Source: Faecalibacter bovis (lineage in GTDB: Bacteria > Bacteroidota > Bacteroidia > Flavobacteriales > Weeksellaceae). Taken from it: a DNA stretch of 64,000 bases. The stretch covers positions 1,094,001-1,158,000 of the forward strand of contig NZ_CP072842.1 in NCBI RefSeq assembly GCF_017948305.1, in the 5' to 3' direction. Both the position numbers and the translations under genes were made by a program. The notes beneath the pieces are model-generated. The model did not search any database. It worked only from the letters and a program-made list of their open reading frames with translations, and had not been told where the DNA came from. This document shows, in pieces, positions 19,644-27,494 of the stretch (its first letter is position 1; each line of letters starts with the position of its first letter).

Positions 19644-20037
19644 GGGGTTGACTGGTTTTGACAGCAAGTCCAATGGGTAAGTAAGCATGCAGTGAAATGT
19701 TGTGTACTCACTTTAATCAGGCACTTCGACTTTTTAACTGGCAACGAAGAGTACGCTTTAGCTGCATAATCCGAATTATAGTAGGATTCGCTTTTATCCG
19801 TATTAGATACGGAAGCTGAATATCCCTCAGAAGCCTTGACTTACGGCGTCTGATCAAGGGATACGGGAAAGTAAGAATAGAGATTCTGATGTTTCTAAGG
19901 AATCTTGAAATTTTAGAAAATAAGCGTATGACAGGGTGTTTGTTCTCAGGATTACGCCGACAATTAAAAATAAACTAAGCATGTAGAAAGCTTATTTGTT
20001 GCTTGTTTGGACGCGGGTTCGAATCCCGCCAGCTCCA
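19644..20037 (+). ncRNA. ssrA: tmRNA (ssrA)
   Basis: tmRNA rescues stalled ribosomes. The tRNA-like ends pair as GGGGTTG (19644-19650) with CAGCTCC (20030-20036), the discriminator is A20037 and CCA is not encoded. The T arm reads CGGGTTCGAATCCCG. The resume frame begins at GGC 19740, after the UAACU context, and runs to TAA 19767-19769, encoding GNEEYALAA. With the charged alanine the tag is A-GNEEYALAA, close to the GENNYALAA-like tags of the phylum. The 3' end doubles as the attachment site of the island that follows. Confidence 0.95.
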
Positions 20038-20038
20038 C
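20016..20038 (+). repeat. attL: 23-bp core repeat at the tmRNA 3' end
   Basis: These 23 bp, from GGTTCGAATCC through AGCTCCAC, lie inside the tmRNA T arm and acceptor and recur exactly at 36740-36762. Insertion here leaves ssrA whole, because the island side restores its 3' end. Confidence 0.93.
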
Positions 20039-20062
20039 TTTTTTAACAGCAATTAGCGGTTA

Positions 20063-20096
20063 AAAGCCTTATTTCAGTAGAAATAGGGCTTTTTTT
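20063..20096 (+). terminator. Terminator supplied by the island to ssrA
   Basis: The stem AAGCCTTATTT/AAATAGGGCTT, with a run of seven T, lies 26 bp after the tmRNA end and inside the island. The likely original terminator is now beyond attR at 36775-36809. Confidence 0.7.
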
Positions 20097-20140
20097 ATGT
20101 CCTTAATATACCGTTTGCGGACATATATAGACATATTTCG

Positions 20141-20187
20141 AGTGACCATTTGGTGACCATAAACAAAACATCATTTTATGGTCACCA
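20141..20187. promoter_or_regulatory. Left-end repeats, candidate integrase/excisionase arm sites
   Basis: GACCA is repeated with 11-bp spacing (20144, 20155). The second copy forms the left arm of a 13-bp perfect inverted repeat TGGTGACCATAAA/TTTATGGTCACCA (20151-20163, 20175-20187). A like-spaced GACCA pair lies near the right end (36674, 36685). The binding role is inferred. Confidence 0.45.
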
Positions 20188-20360
20188 GAATTTTGATAAT
20201 CCTTTTATACATCAGGTCTACAGACGAATTTTTTAACATTATTTTTGGGCGTGTGGATAGCCTTTTTTTTAACCTAACCACGAACATGTCCATTTATCGA
20301 ACATCTTGATTCTTAATCAATAACTAATTAATTTTTTTCTAACCATTAAAAATTGATCAA

Positions 20361-21587
20361 ATGAAACAAGATTTAAGACTAAATGTCTATTTAAGAAATG
20401 CAAGAGTCAATAAACTAGGGCTAGTTGCAATTTATTTACGAATTACCATTAATGGGCAAAGATGGGATTTCAGTACTAACAAATTCATTGATCCTAAGAC
20501 TTGGGATGCAAAAAATGCCAAAATCAAAGGAAGTTCGCAAGAAGCCAGTTCAATTAATGGTTACCTTGATGTATTAAAAATGAAGATTGTTAACCTCGAA
20601 ATCGAATACAGTTTAAGAGACGAACATCTCACATTGGAGGATATTAAAAATTTCTTAACCAATAAGAAAAAGGAAGTAGTCCGAATGCTTATTCCAATAT
20701 TCGAACACCATAACAAGCAAATTAAAAAACTCGAAAACAAAGAATTTGCTCCAGGAACTATTGTTCGGTATGATACTACATTAAAACATCTAAAAGATTT
20801 CTTATTACATAAGTATAACGTGGAAGATATCAGACTCGATAAAGTTGATCATGCATTTATTATGGATTTTGATTTTTACTTTCGTACAGAGCGCAAGTGT
20901 AATAACAATACTACAGTAAAGTATATCAAGAATTTCAAAAAGATTATTAATTATTGTTTAGCAAATGATTGGATTCAGAAAGACCCATTTATAAATTATA
21001 AAGTAAAAATTGAAAAAGTAGAGAGGGTTTTCTTATCTCAAGATGAAATCTATAAAATTTATGAAAAGGAACATCCGGCAGAAAGATTAAACCTTGTACG
21101 CGATATATTTATCTTTTCATGCTATACAGGTTTAGCCTATGTAGATGTGGATAACCTTACAAAAAATCATATTGTAAAGGGAATAGATGGTCAATTATGG
21201 ATTCATACCTACAGACAAAAAACCTCAACAGCAACTAAAATCCCATTACTAGATATTCCTTTACAAATCATTGAAAAGTATAAAGATCATTTTTTATGTA
21301 AGAAAGGTAAATTACTACCCATTTTCAGTAATCAAAAAATGAATGCTTACTTAAAAGAAATTGCAACAATTGCTGAGATAGATAAAGAACTAACTTTCCA
21401 TTGTGCCAGGCATACATTTGCTACAACGGTTACATTGTCCAATGGAGTTCCTATCGAATCAGTTTCTAAGATGTTAGGACACACAAATATTACAACTACA
21501 CAACATTATGCTCGTATTACTGAACAGAAAGTAAGTAACGATATGGATCATCTAAAATTTATAATAAATAATAAAAAGGCATTGTAA
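20361..21587 (+). CDS. int: Tyrosine recombinase (integrase) of the island
   Basis: A 408-residue site-specific recombinase. An N-terminal arm-binding domain (residues ~1-110) and a SAM-like core-binding domain (~110-215) precede the catalytic domain. The HxxR box is HCARHTFATT, and the later His is in LGHTNITTTQHYARI, whose Tyr is the nucleophile. The position of the first catalytic Arg reads SCYTGLAYVD, with Ala in place of Arg, as is typical of the IntDOT-like integrases of Bacteroidota conjugative transposons. It lies next to attL and presumably drives insertion into the tmRNA end. Confidence 0.93.
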   Translation: MKQDLRLNVYLRNARVNKLGLVAIYLRITINGQRWDFSTNKFIDPKTWDAKNAKIKGSSQEASSINGYLDVLKMKIVNLEIEYSLRDEHLTLEDIKNFLTNKKKEVVRMLIPIFEHHNKQIKKLENKEFAPGTIVRYDTTLKHLKDFLLHKYNVEDIRLDKVDHAFIMDFDFYFRTERKCNNNTTVKYIKNFKKIINYCLANDWIQKDPFINYKVKIEKVERVFLSQDEIYKIYEKEHPAERLNLVRDIFIFSCYTGLAYVDVDNLTKNHIVKGIDGQLWIHTYRQKTSTATKIPLLDIPLQIIEKYKDHFLCKKGKLLPIFSNQKMNAYLKEIATIAEIDKELTFHCARHTFATTVTLSNGVPIESVSKMLGHTNITTTQHYARITEQKVSNDMDHLKFIINNKKAL

Positions 21588-21662
21588 AAAATGTCTTTTT
21601 ATTTTGTGTAAAAAATTGATTATTAATAATTTAATTGTAATTAATACTAATCATATACTTAA

Positions 21663-22481
21663 ATGAGTTATCAATTAAAAATTATTTACAGCAAATTAGA
21701 AGCAGATTTAACTGTATTAAAAAGGAAAAATCTTAACAGTATTGATGAAGCAGAAAATGCCATTCAATTAATCGAACAATGTTTATCTGTTATTCAAGAA
21801 AAGTTGACTAATCATAATTTCTGTTCTACAATAGATGAGATAAATTATTTTAAAGAAGAATTTCCTAAGATATTTAGAATTTATTATTACTACAAAACAT
21901 TATTTAATATTGAGAGTCAAAAGTATTTTAATTGTATTTCTAAATTTCAAGAAATTGAATTTTATTCTGCTCATATACCTCAACTTAATTCAATTGATGA
22001 AGATGAAATTAACTTATTAAGAGAATCAAAGTCTACTTTTAACCATAAAAGTAAAAAATTATACTTGCGTAAATATTTCAAATGGAGGCGGCAAAATTTA
22101 ACTACTGCAATGAATGAAACTTATGTGACAAGTTCAATTTCTGTTGCAATTGGTAAAAGACATGCTAAAGCAGATGTAATACACTATCTTCAAAAAAAAA
22201 TAGATGACTTAAATAATAAGTCAACTATCCAAAAATCTCCACTTCAATGGACATCTTCTAAAGTCTTATTAGTGGAATTAATATATGCTTTATCACTTAC
22301 AGGATGTATAAATGATGGTGAAGTAGAATTAAATCAACTTATTTTACATTTCGAAATATTATTTAATGTAGAACTCGATAATCACAATAGTATCATTCAA
22401 AATATTAAAGCACGTAAGATTAATAAAACTAAGTTTATCGATATGTTACGAGAATATCTCAGTAAAAAACTATTAGATTAA
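21663..22481 (+). CDS. RteC-domain protein
   Basis: A 272-residue protein resembling RteC, the regulator that controls excision genes of Bacteroides CTnDOT-type elements. The family-like segments are EINYFKEEFPKIFRIYYYYKT near residue 58 and a basic KWRRQN patch near 140. A C-terminal helical region (WTSSKVLLVELIYALSLTGCINDGE) follows; such segments in this family are linked to DNA binding. It lies 75 bp after the integrase on the same strand. The regulatory role in this island is inferred from family and position. Confidence 0.75.
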   Translation: MSYQLKIIYSKLEADLTVLKRKNLNSIDEAENAIQLIEQCLSVIQEKLTNHNFCSTIDEINYFKEEFPKIFRIYYYYKTLFNIESQKYFNCISKFQEIEFYSAHIPQLNSIDEDEINLLRESKSTFNHKSKKLYLRKYFKWRRQNLTTAMNETYVTSSISVAIGKRHAKADVIHYLQKKIDDLNNKSTIQKSPLQWTSSKVLLVELIYALSLTGCINDGEVELNQLILHFEILFNVELDNHNSIIQNIKARKINKTKFIDMLREYLSKKLLD

Positions 22482-22796
22482 TATAAATCAATCTTACATT
22501 CTATTACATCGTTATACTTTACACAGAGTTTATTACTTCTACAAATCTCTCATCATTTCAAGAAATATTATTTAACTTTTATGTAATTATATAATTACAC
22601 TTAAAAATTCATTTACATCTTATGAGTTAACATATTTGTCTTAAATGAGTAAATAAAACATTTCTTTCAGTCCTTTTCAATCCATCATCACCAGCGGATT
22701 CTTAATTTTATTTTTATGTAGTTGATATGTAGTACATAAAAAATTCATTAAGGTTTACAGAACTTTGTAATGTCAATGAAATAAACCTAAATCAAA
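22482..22796. other. 315-bp intergenic stretch
   Basis: AT-rich sequence without a convincing reading frame. An ACTTTG at about 22764-22769, 28 bp before the next ATG, may be the core of a -7 element. Nothing else is supported. Confidence 0.4.
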
Positions 22797-23072
22797 ATGA
22801 AAAAATTTAAACGAATCCATCCAGAAGATATTCAACACATACGTGAAGTACTCTTTATCGATCTTAAAAATTATTTAGAAAATAACGTAAAATCAAAATG
22901 GTTACGATCCAAAGAAACATGTAAACAGTTAGGAATATCAGATTCTACACTTAAACAATTTAGAAACAGTAACAGAATAACATTTTCCCGCATTGGGAAA
23001 GTATATTACTACAACATAGAAGACATCAATTATTTACTCGAACAAAACAAAGTAGATAGATTGAACATATAA
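22797..23072 (+). CDS. Helix-turn-helix excisionase-like protein
   Basis: A 91-residue DNA-binding protein. The core WLRSKETCKQLGISDSTLKQFRNSNRITFSRIG..YYYNIEDI is a winged helix of the MerR/excisionase (HTH_17) type found in Bacteroidota mobile elements. The short N-terminal helix (IQHIREVLFIDLKNYLE) is also usual. It may act as a directionality factor or as a transcription regulator of the island. It is followed by a terminator, so it is a monocistronic unit. Confidence 0.85.
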   Translation: MKKFKRIHPEDIQHIREVLFIDLKNYLENNVKSKWLRSKETCKQLGISDSTLKQFRNSNRITFSRIGKVYYYNIEDINYLLEQNKVDRLNI

Positions 23073-23100
23073 TAATTTCATTTGGTTAGTTGGTTTGGTT

Positions 23101-23150
23101 AGGCAGGTTTATTTACGACAAAAAAGTAATAAGCCTGCCTTTATTTTTTC
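23101..23150 (+). terminator. Terminator after the excisionase-like gene
   Basis: The stem AGGCAGGTTTATT/ATAAGCCTGCCTT (with G-U) encloses a 15-nt loop and is followed by a T-rich tract. Confidence 0.65.
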
Positions 23151-23255
23151 CAATAATAATCATTCGTCACTTCGAGAAGTAAGACGATAAACTAATCACT
23201 AGAATACAACATCTCAAATCTAAATACATTTTACAAATCCCATAATACAACAGCA

Positions 23256-24128
23256 ATGAATTACATCAAGCAATTAAATTACTTCTACAACAAAATTCAG
23301 TACGATCATAAAATCGCACCTTGTCAAATCGCATTATACTTAGCTTTATTCCAATGCTGGAACAGACAGCGTTTTGAGAATCCAATCTTCGTTATTAGAG
23401 ATGAGGTAATGCGTTTAAGTAAAATAACTTCTAAGAGCACCTATCATCGTTCTATGAATATTCTACACGATAACGGATACATTATATACGAACCGTCTTA
23501 TAACCCATATATGGGCAGTAAAATCTATTTCCAAGATTTATCTAAACTTAATAATTCAGCGAAAAACACCATACTAAAAAACAGTAACGGTATGAAAAAG
23601 GCAGTTGCTAAACCTAGCAAACAGACCCGTACCAAAAAAGAGCAAGATATAGACAATGCTATGCAAACACCTACCGAAACACCAATAGAGCCTATATATA
23701 AACATATAAATAATAAACATATAAACAATAGAGAGAATGTGTGTAAGCAAGCACAAATTCCATCTTTAATTTTTGATAAAAAAGAACAAAATAACCTAAG
23801 TAATATTCAGACAGGTAAGATGGAAGAAATGAACCAAAAAGAAAAAAGTTCCGCTAAAAAAGAAAAAGGTACAATTCCCACATATGATGAGGTGATTGAG
23901 TTTTTCCAAGAGAAATACGAAAACAAACAGGAGGGAGAGAAGTTCTTCTACTATTTTGAATCCAATGGTTGGTTAGTAGGAGGTAAAACACAAATGAAAA
24001 ATTGGACTGCAGCTGCTAATAATTGGATGATCAATATGAATAAATACAATAATCCAAACCTAAATACATTTGGAGTTCAGAAACCTTTAGATACCTCACC
24101 AAACAAACGATACGACGAACCATTATAA
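23256..24128 (+). CDS. Replication initiator-like protein (winged helix + DnaD-like tail)
   Basis: A 290-residue protein. The N-terminal part (about 1-95: IAPCQIALYLALFQCWNRQRF, then LSKITSKSTYHRSMNILHDNGYI) is a winged helix like those of phage and mobile-element replication proteins. The middle (~110-200) is polar and low in complexity. The C-terminal part (PTYDEVIEFFQEKY...FYYFESNGWLVGGK..MKNWTAAANNW) matches the end of Bacteroidota replication/transposon proteins. It is followed 14 bp later by a DnaC-like loader, so the pair probably starts replication of the excised element. Confidence 0.7.
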   Translation: MNYIKQLNYFYNKIQYDHKIAPCQIALYLALFQCWNRQRFENPIFVIRDEVMRLSKITSKSTYHRSMNILHDNGYIIYEPSYNPYMGSKIYFQDLSKLNNSAKNTILKNSNGMKKAVAKPSKQTRTKKEQDIDNAMQTPTETPIEPIYKHINNKHINNRENVCKQAQIPSLIFDKKEQNNLSNIQTGKMEEMNQKEKSSAKKEKGTIPTYDEVIEFFQEKYENKQEGEKFFYYFESNGWLVGGKTQMKNWTAAANNWMINMNKYNNPNLNTFGVQKPLDTSPNKRYDEPL

Positions 24129-24142
24129 CCAATACACTAGCT

Positions 24143-24748
24143 ATGATTAATTATCAAAAACTTTTATTTCATTTAGAACAAAGGGGAAGAAAACGTTTCA
24201 ATCCTAAGTTCACATTACAAAAAGAAGATTATCCTTTCATCATTCGTATTGCAGCGTATTTCTTAAATGATGAAGCCAAATGCAACGAACTAGAAATGGA
24301 TTTAAACAAAGGCATTTTATTAACTGGACCAATTGGAATAGGAAAAACTACATGGTTTCAGTTGATTCAAGAAATCACTGTAGCTAATCAGAAATTTTAT
24401 TACACAACTTGCAGAAATGTAACATTCGAATTTATACAGAATGGGTACGAGGTTATTCACAAATACAGTAGGGGAGATATACATACTTTCTCACCAAAGA
24501 ATATATGTTTTGATGATCTAGGTACTGAAAATAATTTCAAATACTTTGGAAATGAATGTAATGTGATGACAGAAGTAATTCTCAGTAGATACGACTTGTA
24601 TATCTCACATGGTATTAAAACATATATCACCACAAACCTTTCGGCTCCAGAAATTGAAAAGTTCTATACTAAGCGTGTCCGTTCACGCCTTCGTGAGATG
24701 ATGAATGTATTATCTGTTCCTGCAGAAAGTAAGGATAAGAGAGAGTAA
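24143..24748 (+). CDS. DnaC/IstB-like AAA+ ATPase (helicase loader)
   Basis: A 201-residue P-loop ATPase. Walker A is GPIGIGKTT (about residues 64-72) and Walker B is ICFDDLG (~122-128). A sensor-like TTNLS (~171-175) and an arginine-rich RVRSRLREMM end follow. The length and order fit DnaC-type loaders of mobile elements. It is adjacent to the initiator-like gene; together they form the replication module of the island. Confidence 0.8.
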   Translation: MINYQKLLFHLEQRGRKRFNPKFTLQKEDYPFIIRIAAYFLNDEAKCNELEMDLNKGILLTGPIGIGKTTWFQLIQEITVANQKFYYTTCRNVTFEFIQNGYEVIHKYSRGDIHTFSPKNICFDDLGTENNFKYFGNECNVMTEVILSRYDLYISHGIKTYITTNLSAPEIEKFYTKRVRSRLREMMNVLSVPAESKDKRE

Positions 24749-24801
24749 ATGCTAATAAATTTTCATTAATTACATATATTGTATAAAATTTACTAACTAA
24801 T

Positions 24802-25254
24802 ATGATTAATCCTGAAATTAAAATTCAATTAATAAGTTTTTTTGATTCCACAAAGAAACTTAAAGAAAACCAAATCATACGAAGCTCAAATTTTTCTGGA
24901 GATATTGCAGAATACCTTTGTCAAGAAATATATGGATTAACCCTTTGTGAAAATCAAAGAGAAATAGGCTATGACGCAGTAAAAGATGGCATTAAATATC
25001 AAATAAAAATTAATAACAGTTCTCAAAAGACAAATCAAGGTATAGGTAATCCATCTGAATATAATTATCTTTTACTTTTAATCACTTCGGAGAGTAAGTT
25101 ATTTAATCCAAAGTACGATAATTACTTCATTACCATTTATAAAATTGAAAATAAAGATTTGTTAATAGGTGACAATATTGCTAAAAGTTATTTGTTTAAT
25201 CTAAAACCAGAATATTTAATTACTCAAGATTTTCAAGTTTTAAATATAAATTAA
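24802..25254 (+). CDS. PD-(D/E)XK nuclease-like protein (DUF6998-like)
   Basis: A 150-residue protein with the layout of a restriction-endonuclease-like fold. A helix with E37 (FSGDIAEYLCQEI) precedes the core GYDAV..GIKYQIKI, in which D58 and Q67-x-K69 form a D...(E/Q)xK metal site. It resembles the small nuclease-like family annotated as DUF6998. The cleavage activity and target are not known. It stands 6 bp before the cyclase-like gene and is almost certainly co-transcribed with it. Alternatives are a non-catalytic nuclease relative or an effector of a two-gene defence unit. Confidence 0.6.
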   Translation: MINPEIKIQLISFFDSTKKLKENQIIRSSNFSGDIAEYLCQEIYGLTLCENQREIGYDAVKDGIKYQIKINNSSQKTNQGIGNPSEYNYLLLLITSESKLFNPKYDNYFITIYKIENKDLLIGDNIAKSYLFNLKPEYLITQDFQVLNIN

Positions 25255-25260
25255 AAACAT

Positions 25261-26013
25261 ATGACATACGAAAAAAGACTATGTTGCTTTATTGATATCT
25301 TAGGATTTAAAGCGCATATAGATGAATCTAAAAATAATGATAGTAAGATTGATTCCATAGCTAACATATTAAAATTAAATCGTGAAATTGTTAATGAAGA
25401 CGGACTTATATCCAAAAAGATAACTCATTTTTCTGATTCAATAGTAATATCGTATAAATATGATGAAACAGATAATATATTTTTTTTCTTAGAGGATTTA
25501 AAATTTCTTTCAATAGAGTTAGCAGCTAAAGGATATTTGGTTCGTGGCGGTGTTACGGTTGATGATTTAATTCATGAAGATAATATGATTTTTGGACCTG
25601 CAATGGTTGAAGCGTATGAGTTAGAATCTAAAAAAGCGTTTTATCCAAGAATCATAATTAGTAAACTTTTTATAGAAACAGTTTCAGAAATTAAAGATCA
25701 ACATAGACAAAAGGATACTTTGAATTATTTTAATAGTGCCTTAAGAATAGACGATGATAGAAAATTCTATTTAGATTATATTGAAGTTTCGCCTGATCTT
25801 GACAATGAGCATGGAATTGTTGAATATCTTCAAAAGTTAAAATTATTTTTTAAAGATTTTGATAATCAAAGAGATGATGTGAAATTAAAATTGGTTTGGC
25901 TAAAAAATAAGATAAATATTTACATAGATAAATTACATCAAAATGTTGAGATAAACGAAGATTTAAATCAAGAAACAATCGATTTATATAAATCGATAAC
26001 TAAGATTAATTAA
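25261..26013 (+). CDS. Class III nucleotidyl cyclase-like protein
   Basis: A 250-residue soluble protein. The motifs come in the order and spacing of the class III cyclase fold. CFIDILGF (D12) is at the first metal site. FSDSIVIS (D59, 47 residues later) is at the second. RGGVTVDD (95-102) is the strand that reads IGIHTG in adenylate cyclases, and FGPAMVEAYELE (111-122) stands where GDAVNIAARLE is expected. The C-terminal 100 residues are helical and unassigned. The neighbour is a nuclease-like gene. Cyclase activity is inferred from motif resemblance; it could be a catalytically dead relative. Confidence 0.55.
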   Translation: MTYEKRLCCFIDILGFKAHIDESKNNDSKIDSIANILKLNREIVNEDGLISKKITHFSDSIVISYKYDETDNIFFFLEDLKFLSIELAAKGYLVRGGVTVDDLIHEDNMIFGPAMVEAYELESKKAFYPRIIISKLFIETVSEIKDQHRQKDTLNYFNSALRIDDDRKFYLDYIEVSPDLDNEHGIVEYLQKLKLFFKDFDNQRDDVKLKLVWLKNKINIYIDKLHQNVEINEDLNQETIDLYKSITKIN

Positions 26014-26040
26014 AAAAGCAACCCGTTTGGGTTGCTTTTT
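26013..26040. terminator. Bidirectional terminator
   Basis: AAAAAGCAACCC/GGGTTGCTTTTTT with loop GTTT separates the convergent cyclase-like and DUF6527 genes. Confidence 0.85.
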
Positions 26041-26358
26041 TTACCAGAATATAAACCAAGGTTTTTTCTTCTTTTTCTTAATATCAGGTATAAAAACGAA
26101 ACGATTATCTCTAATCCAGTAATGTGATCTACAATTGAAATTCCAATTTCCGATGGAAGGATACATAGTGATATGCTTACCATCGTAATATAAATCCCAA
26201 TCATTGGGTGATAATCGTGTAACGACTTTTTCTCCGCATCCGCAAGCACATAAATGAATACAAATACTATTCTCCATAGAGATGTAAAGTACATTTTGTT
26301 TTAAATCAGATGGGATGTACTCTACAAATGAATTTTTGAAAACAGGATTATTCATCAT
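26041..26358 (-). CDS. DUF6527-like zinc-binding protein of the multi-ubiquitin operon
   Basis: A 105-residue protein with CACGCGEKVV (about 37-46), LSPNDWDLYYDG, SIGNWNFNCRSHYWI (~79-93) and a basic tail. The Cys/His set (CxCGCG ... CRSH) is that of DUF6527, a small zinc-finger-like family repeatedly placed next to bacterial E1-like and multi-ubiquitin genes. Its role there is unknown; a RING-like partner is one idea. Its ATG overlaps the end of the E1 gene by 11 bp (26348-26358), indicating coupled translation. It is last in the operon and ends at a terminator. Confidence 0.75.
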   Translation of the reverse strand: MMNNPVFKNSFVEYIPSDLKQNVLYISMENSICIHLCACGCGEKVVTRLSPNDWDLYYDGKHITMYPSIGNWNFNCRSHYWIRDNRFVFIPDIKKKKKKPWFIFW

Positions 26359-27493
26359 TCATTATTTTGAAAGGTTCACCGCAGAATGAATTAGTTACAT
26401 AATTACCTTGTGAGTTTGTGTAAAATCCATAAAACTGTTTCCATTTGATTACTGCTAAACAAGCATTTAAAGCGTTTATTTCAGCAATTTGTATGTTAGA
26501 TTTATAGATTTCATTTAAATCATGTTCAGGATTTTCAATCGTATTATTGGGATCATTACCTTGATTTAAACTAACACGTGCCATTACGGAAAGTTGTTCC
26601 CCTTGTTGATTTATCCCAATTCCTACATCTATAAATGGGATTTGATTAGTTTTTAAATATTCTATAATATTTTGTCTAACAGGAATAGTATCAATACTTA
26701 AAAAAACAAAATCTAAATTTTTTAATTCATGTATGTTAACTGAATTAATCTTTGTAGGATGTTTTTTAATTCCTTGATGCATTCTAGAATATACACTCTC
26801 TAAATAATCAATTTTTAAGGTTTGGGAATGTAGTAATTCAACTTCAGGTGCTCCAGGCGCTCTGAAAGAATTGTGAGAACAGAAAATATCATCATCATAT
26901 AAATGAATTTCTGACACGTTAGTTTTAGCAATAAAATCTAAAATATAACTGCCGGAACCTCCCAAGCCTACTATACCTATTCTCATTTCATTGAACCTTT
27001 CATTTAATTTATAGATTCTAGCGCGTAAAGAATTAGTGTCGTAATATTTTAAATTATTTATTGCAGATGACTTCTCAAACAATTTAAATGGTTTCCCTAA
27101 ATTAGGTTTACATTTAGCGTCTATTTCTTGTGCATACTGACTAATTATTTTAGTGTAATGGATAAACTTATCGTAATAATTCGTAAAACCCTCAGGTGGT
27201 TTGTTTGAAAAAGAATAATTAGTTTTTAAATTACTTGAAAGATCGATATTCTCTCCTAAAAGTATTCCATTAATACGATTTCCTTCATTATCACACGGAA
27301 ATTCGCCCATAAAATTAATTACATGATCAGTCGGTGGATCAAGTGTATAATCATCTTTTAAATTTAGAGGAGCTACAAGAGCTCCCCATTTAATTTGTTT
27401 ATCTTGATTTACATATGGGATATGTTCTAAAACAAGATGACCGTCTATAAAATTAACACTGTAACCTTCAGTTGCTAATCTTTCTATATCCAT
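26348..27493 (-). CDS. E2-like/E1-like ThiF-family adenylyltransferase (DUF6791-ThiF)
   Basis: A fusion protein of about 381 residues. The N-terminal domain (ERLATEGYSVNF...HLVLEHIPYVN...HVINFMGEFPCD) looks like DUF6791, with a conserved Cys67 that could carry a thioester. The second half is an E1/ThiF Rossmann domain: GIVGLGGSGSYI near residue 170, then LYDDDIFCSHNSFRAPG and a D-x-x-x-VR segment (DTIPVRQN). It would adenylate the C-terminus of a ubiquitin-like protein. I chose the ATG at 27493, which lies one base after the multi-ubiquitin stop; an in-frame ATG at 27520 would overlap that gene by 26 bp. Confidence 0.82.
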   Translation of the reverse strand: MDIERLATEGYSVNFIDGHLVLEHIPYVNQDKQIKWGALVAPLNLKDDYTLDPPTDHVINFMGEFPCDNEGNRINGILLGENIDLSSNLKTNYSFSNKPPEGFTNYYDKFIHYTKIISQYAQEIDAKCKPNLGKPFKLFEKSSAINNLKYYDTNSLRARIYKLNERFNEMRIGIVGLGGSGSYILDFIAKTNVSEIHLYDDDIFCSHNSFRAPGAPEVELLHSQTLKIDYLESVYSRMHQGIKKHPTKINSVNIHELKNLDFVFLSIDTIPVRQNIIEYLKTNQIPFIDVGIGINQQGEQLSVMARVSLNQGNDPNNTIENPEHDLNEIYKSNIQIAEINALNACLAVIKWKQFYGFYTNSQGNYVTNSFCGEPFKIMNDE

Positions 27494-27494
27494 G

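Noticed and set aside
24802-26013. Calling the cyclase-like/nuclease-like pair a Pycsar system
   Set aside because: Known Pycsar effectors have TIR or membrane domains with a cyclic-nucleotide-binding part, and none is visible here; only the cyclase-like motifs are supported.
26010-26294. A 94-residue minus-strand frame overlapping the DUF6527 gene
   Set aside because: The other frame has the conserved Cys/His pattern and couples with the E1-like gene.
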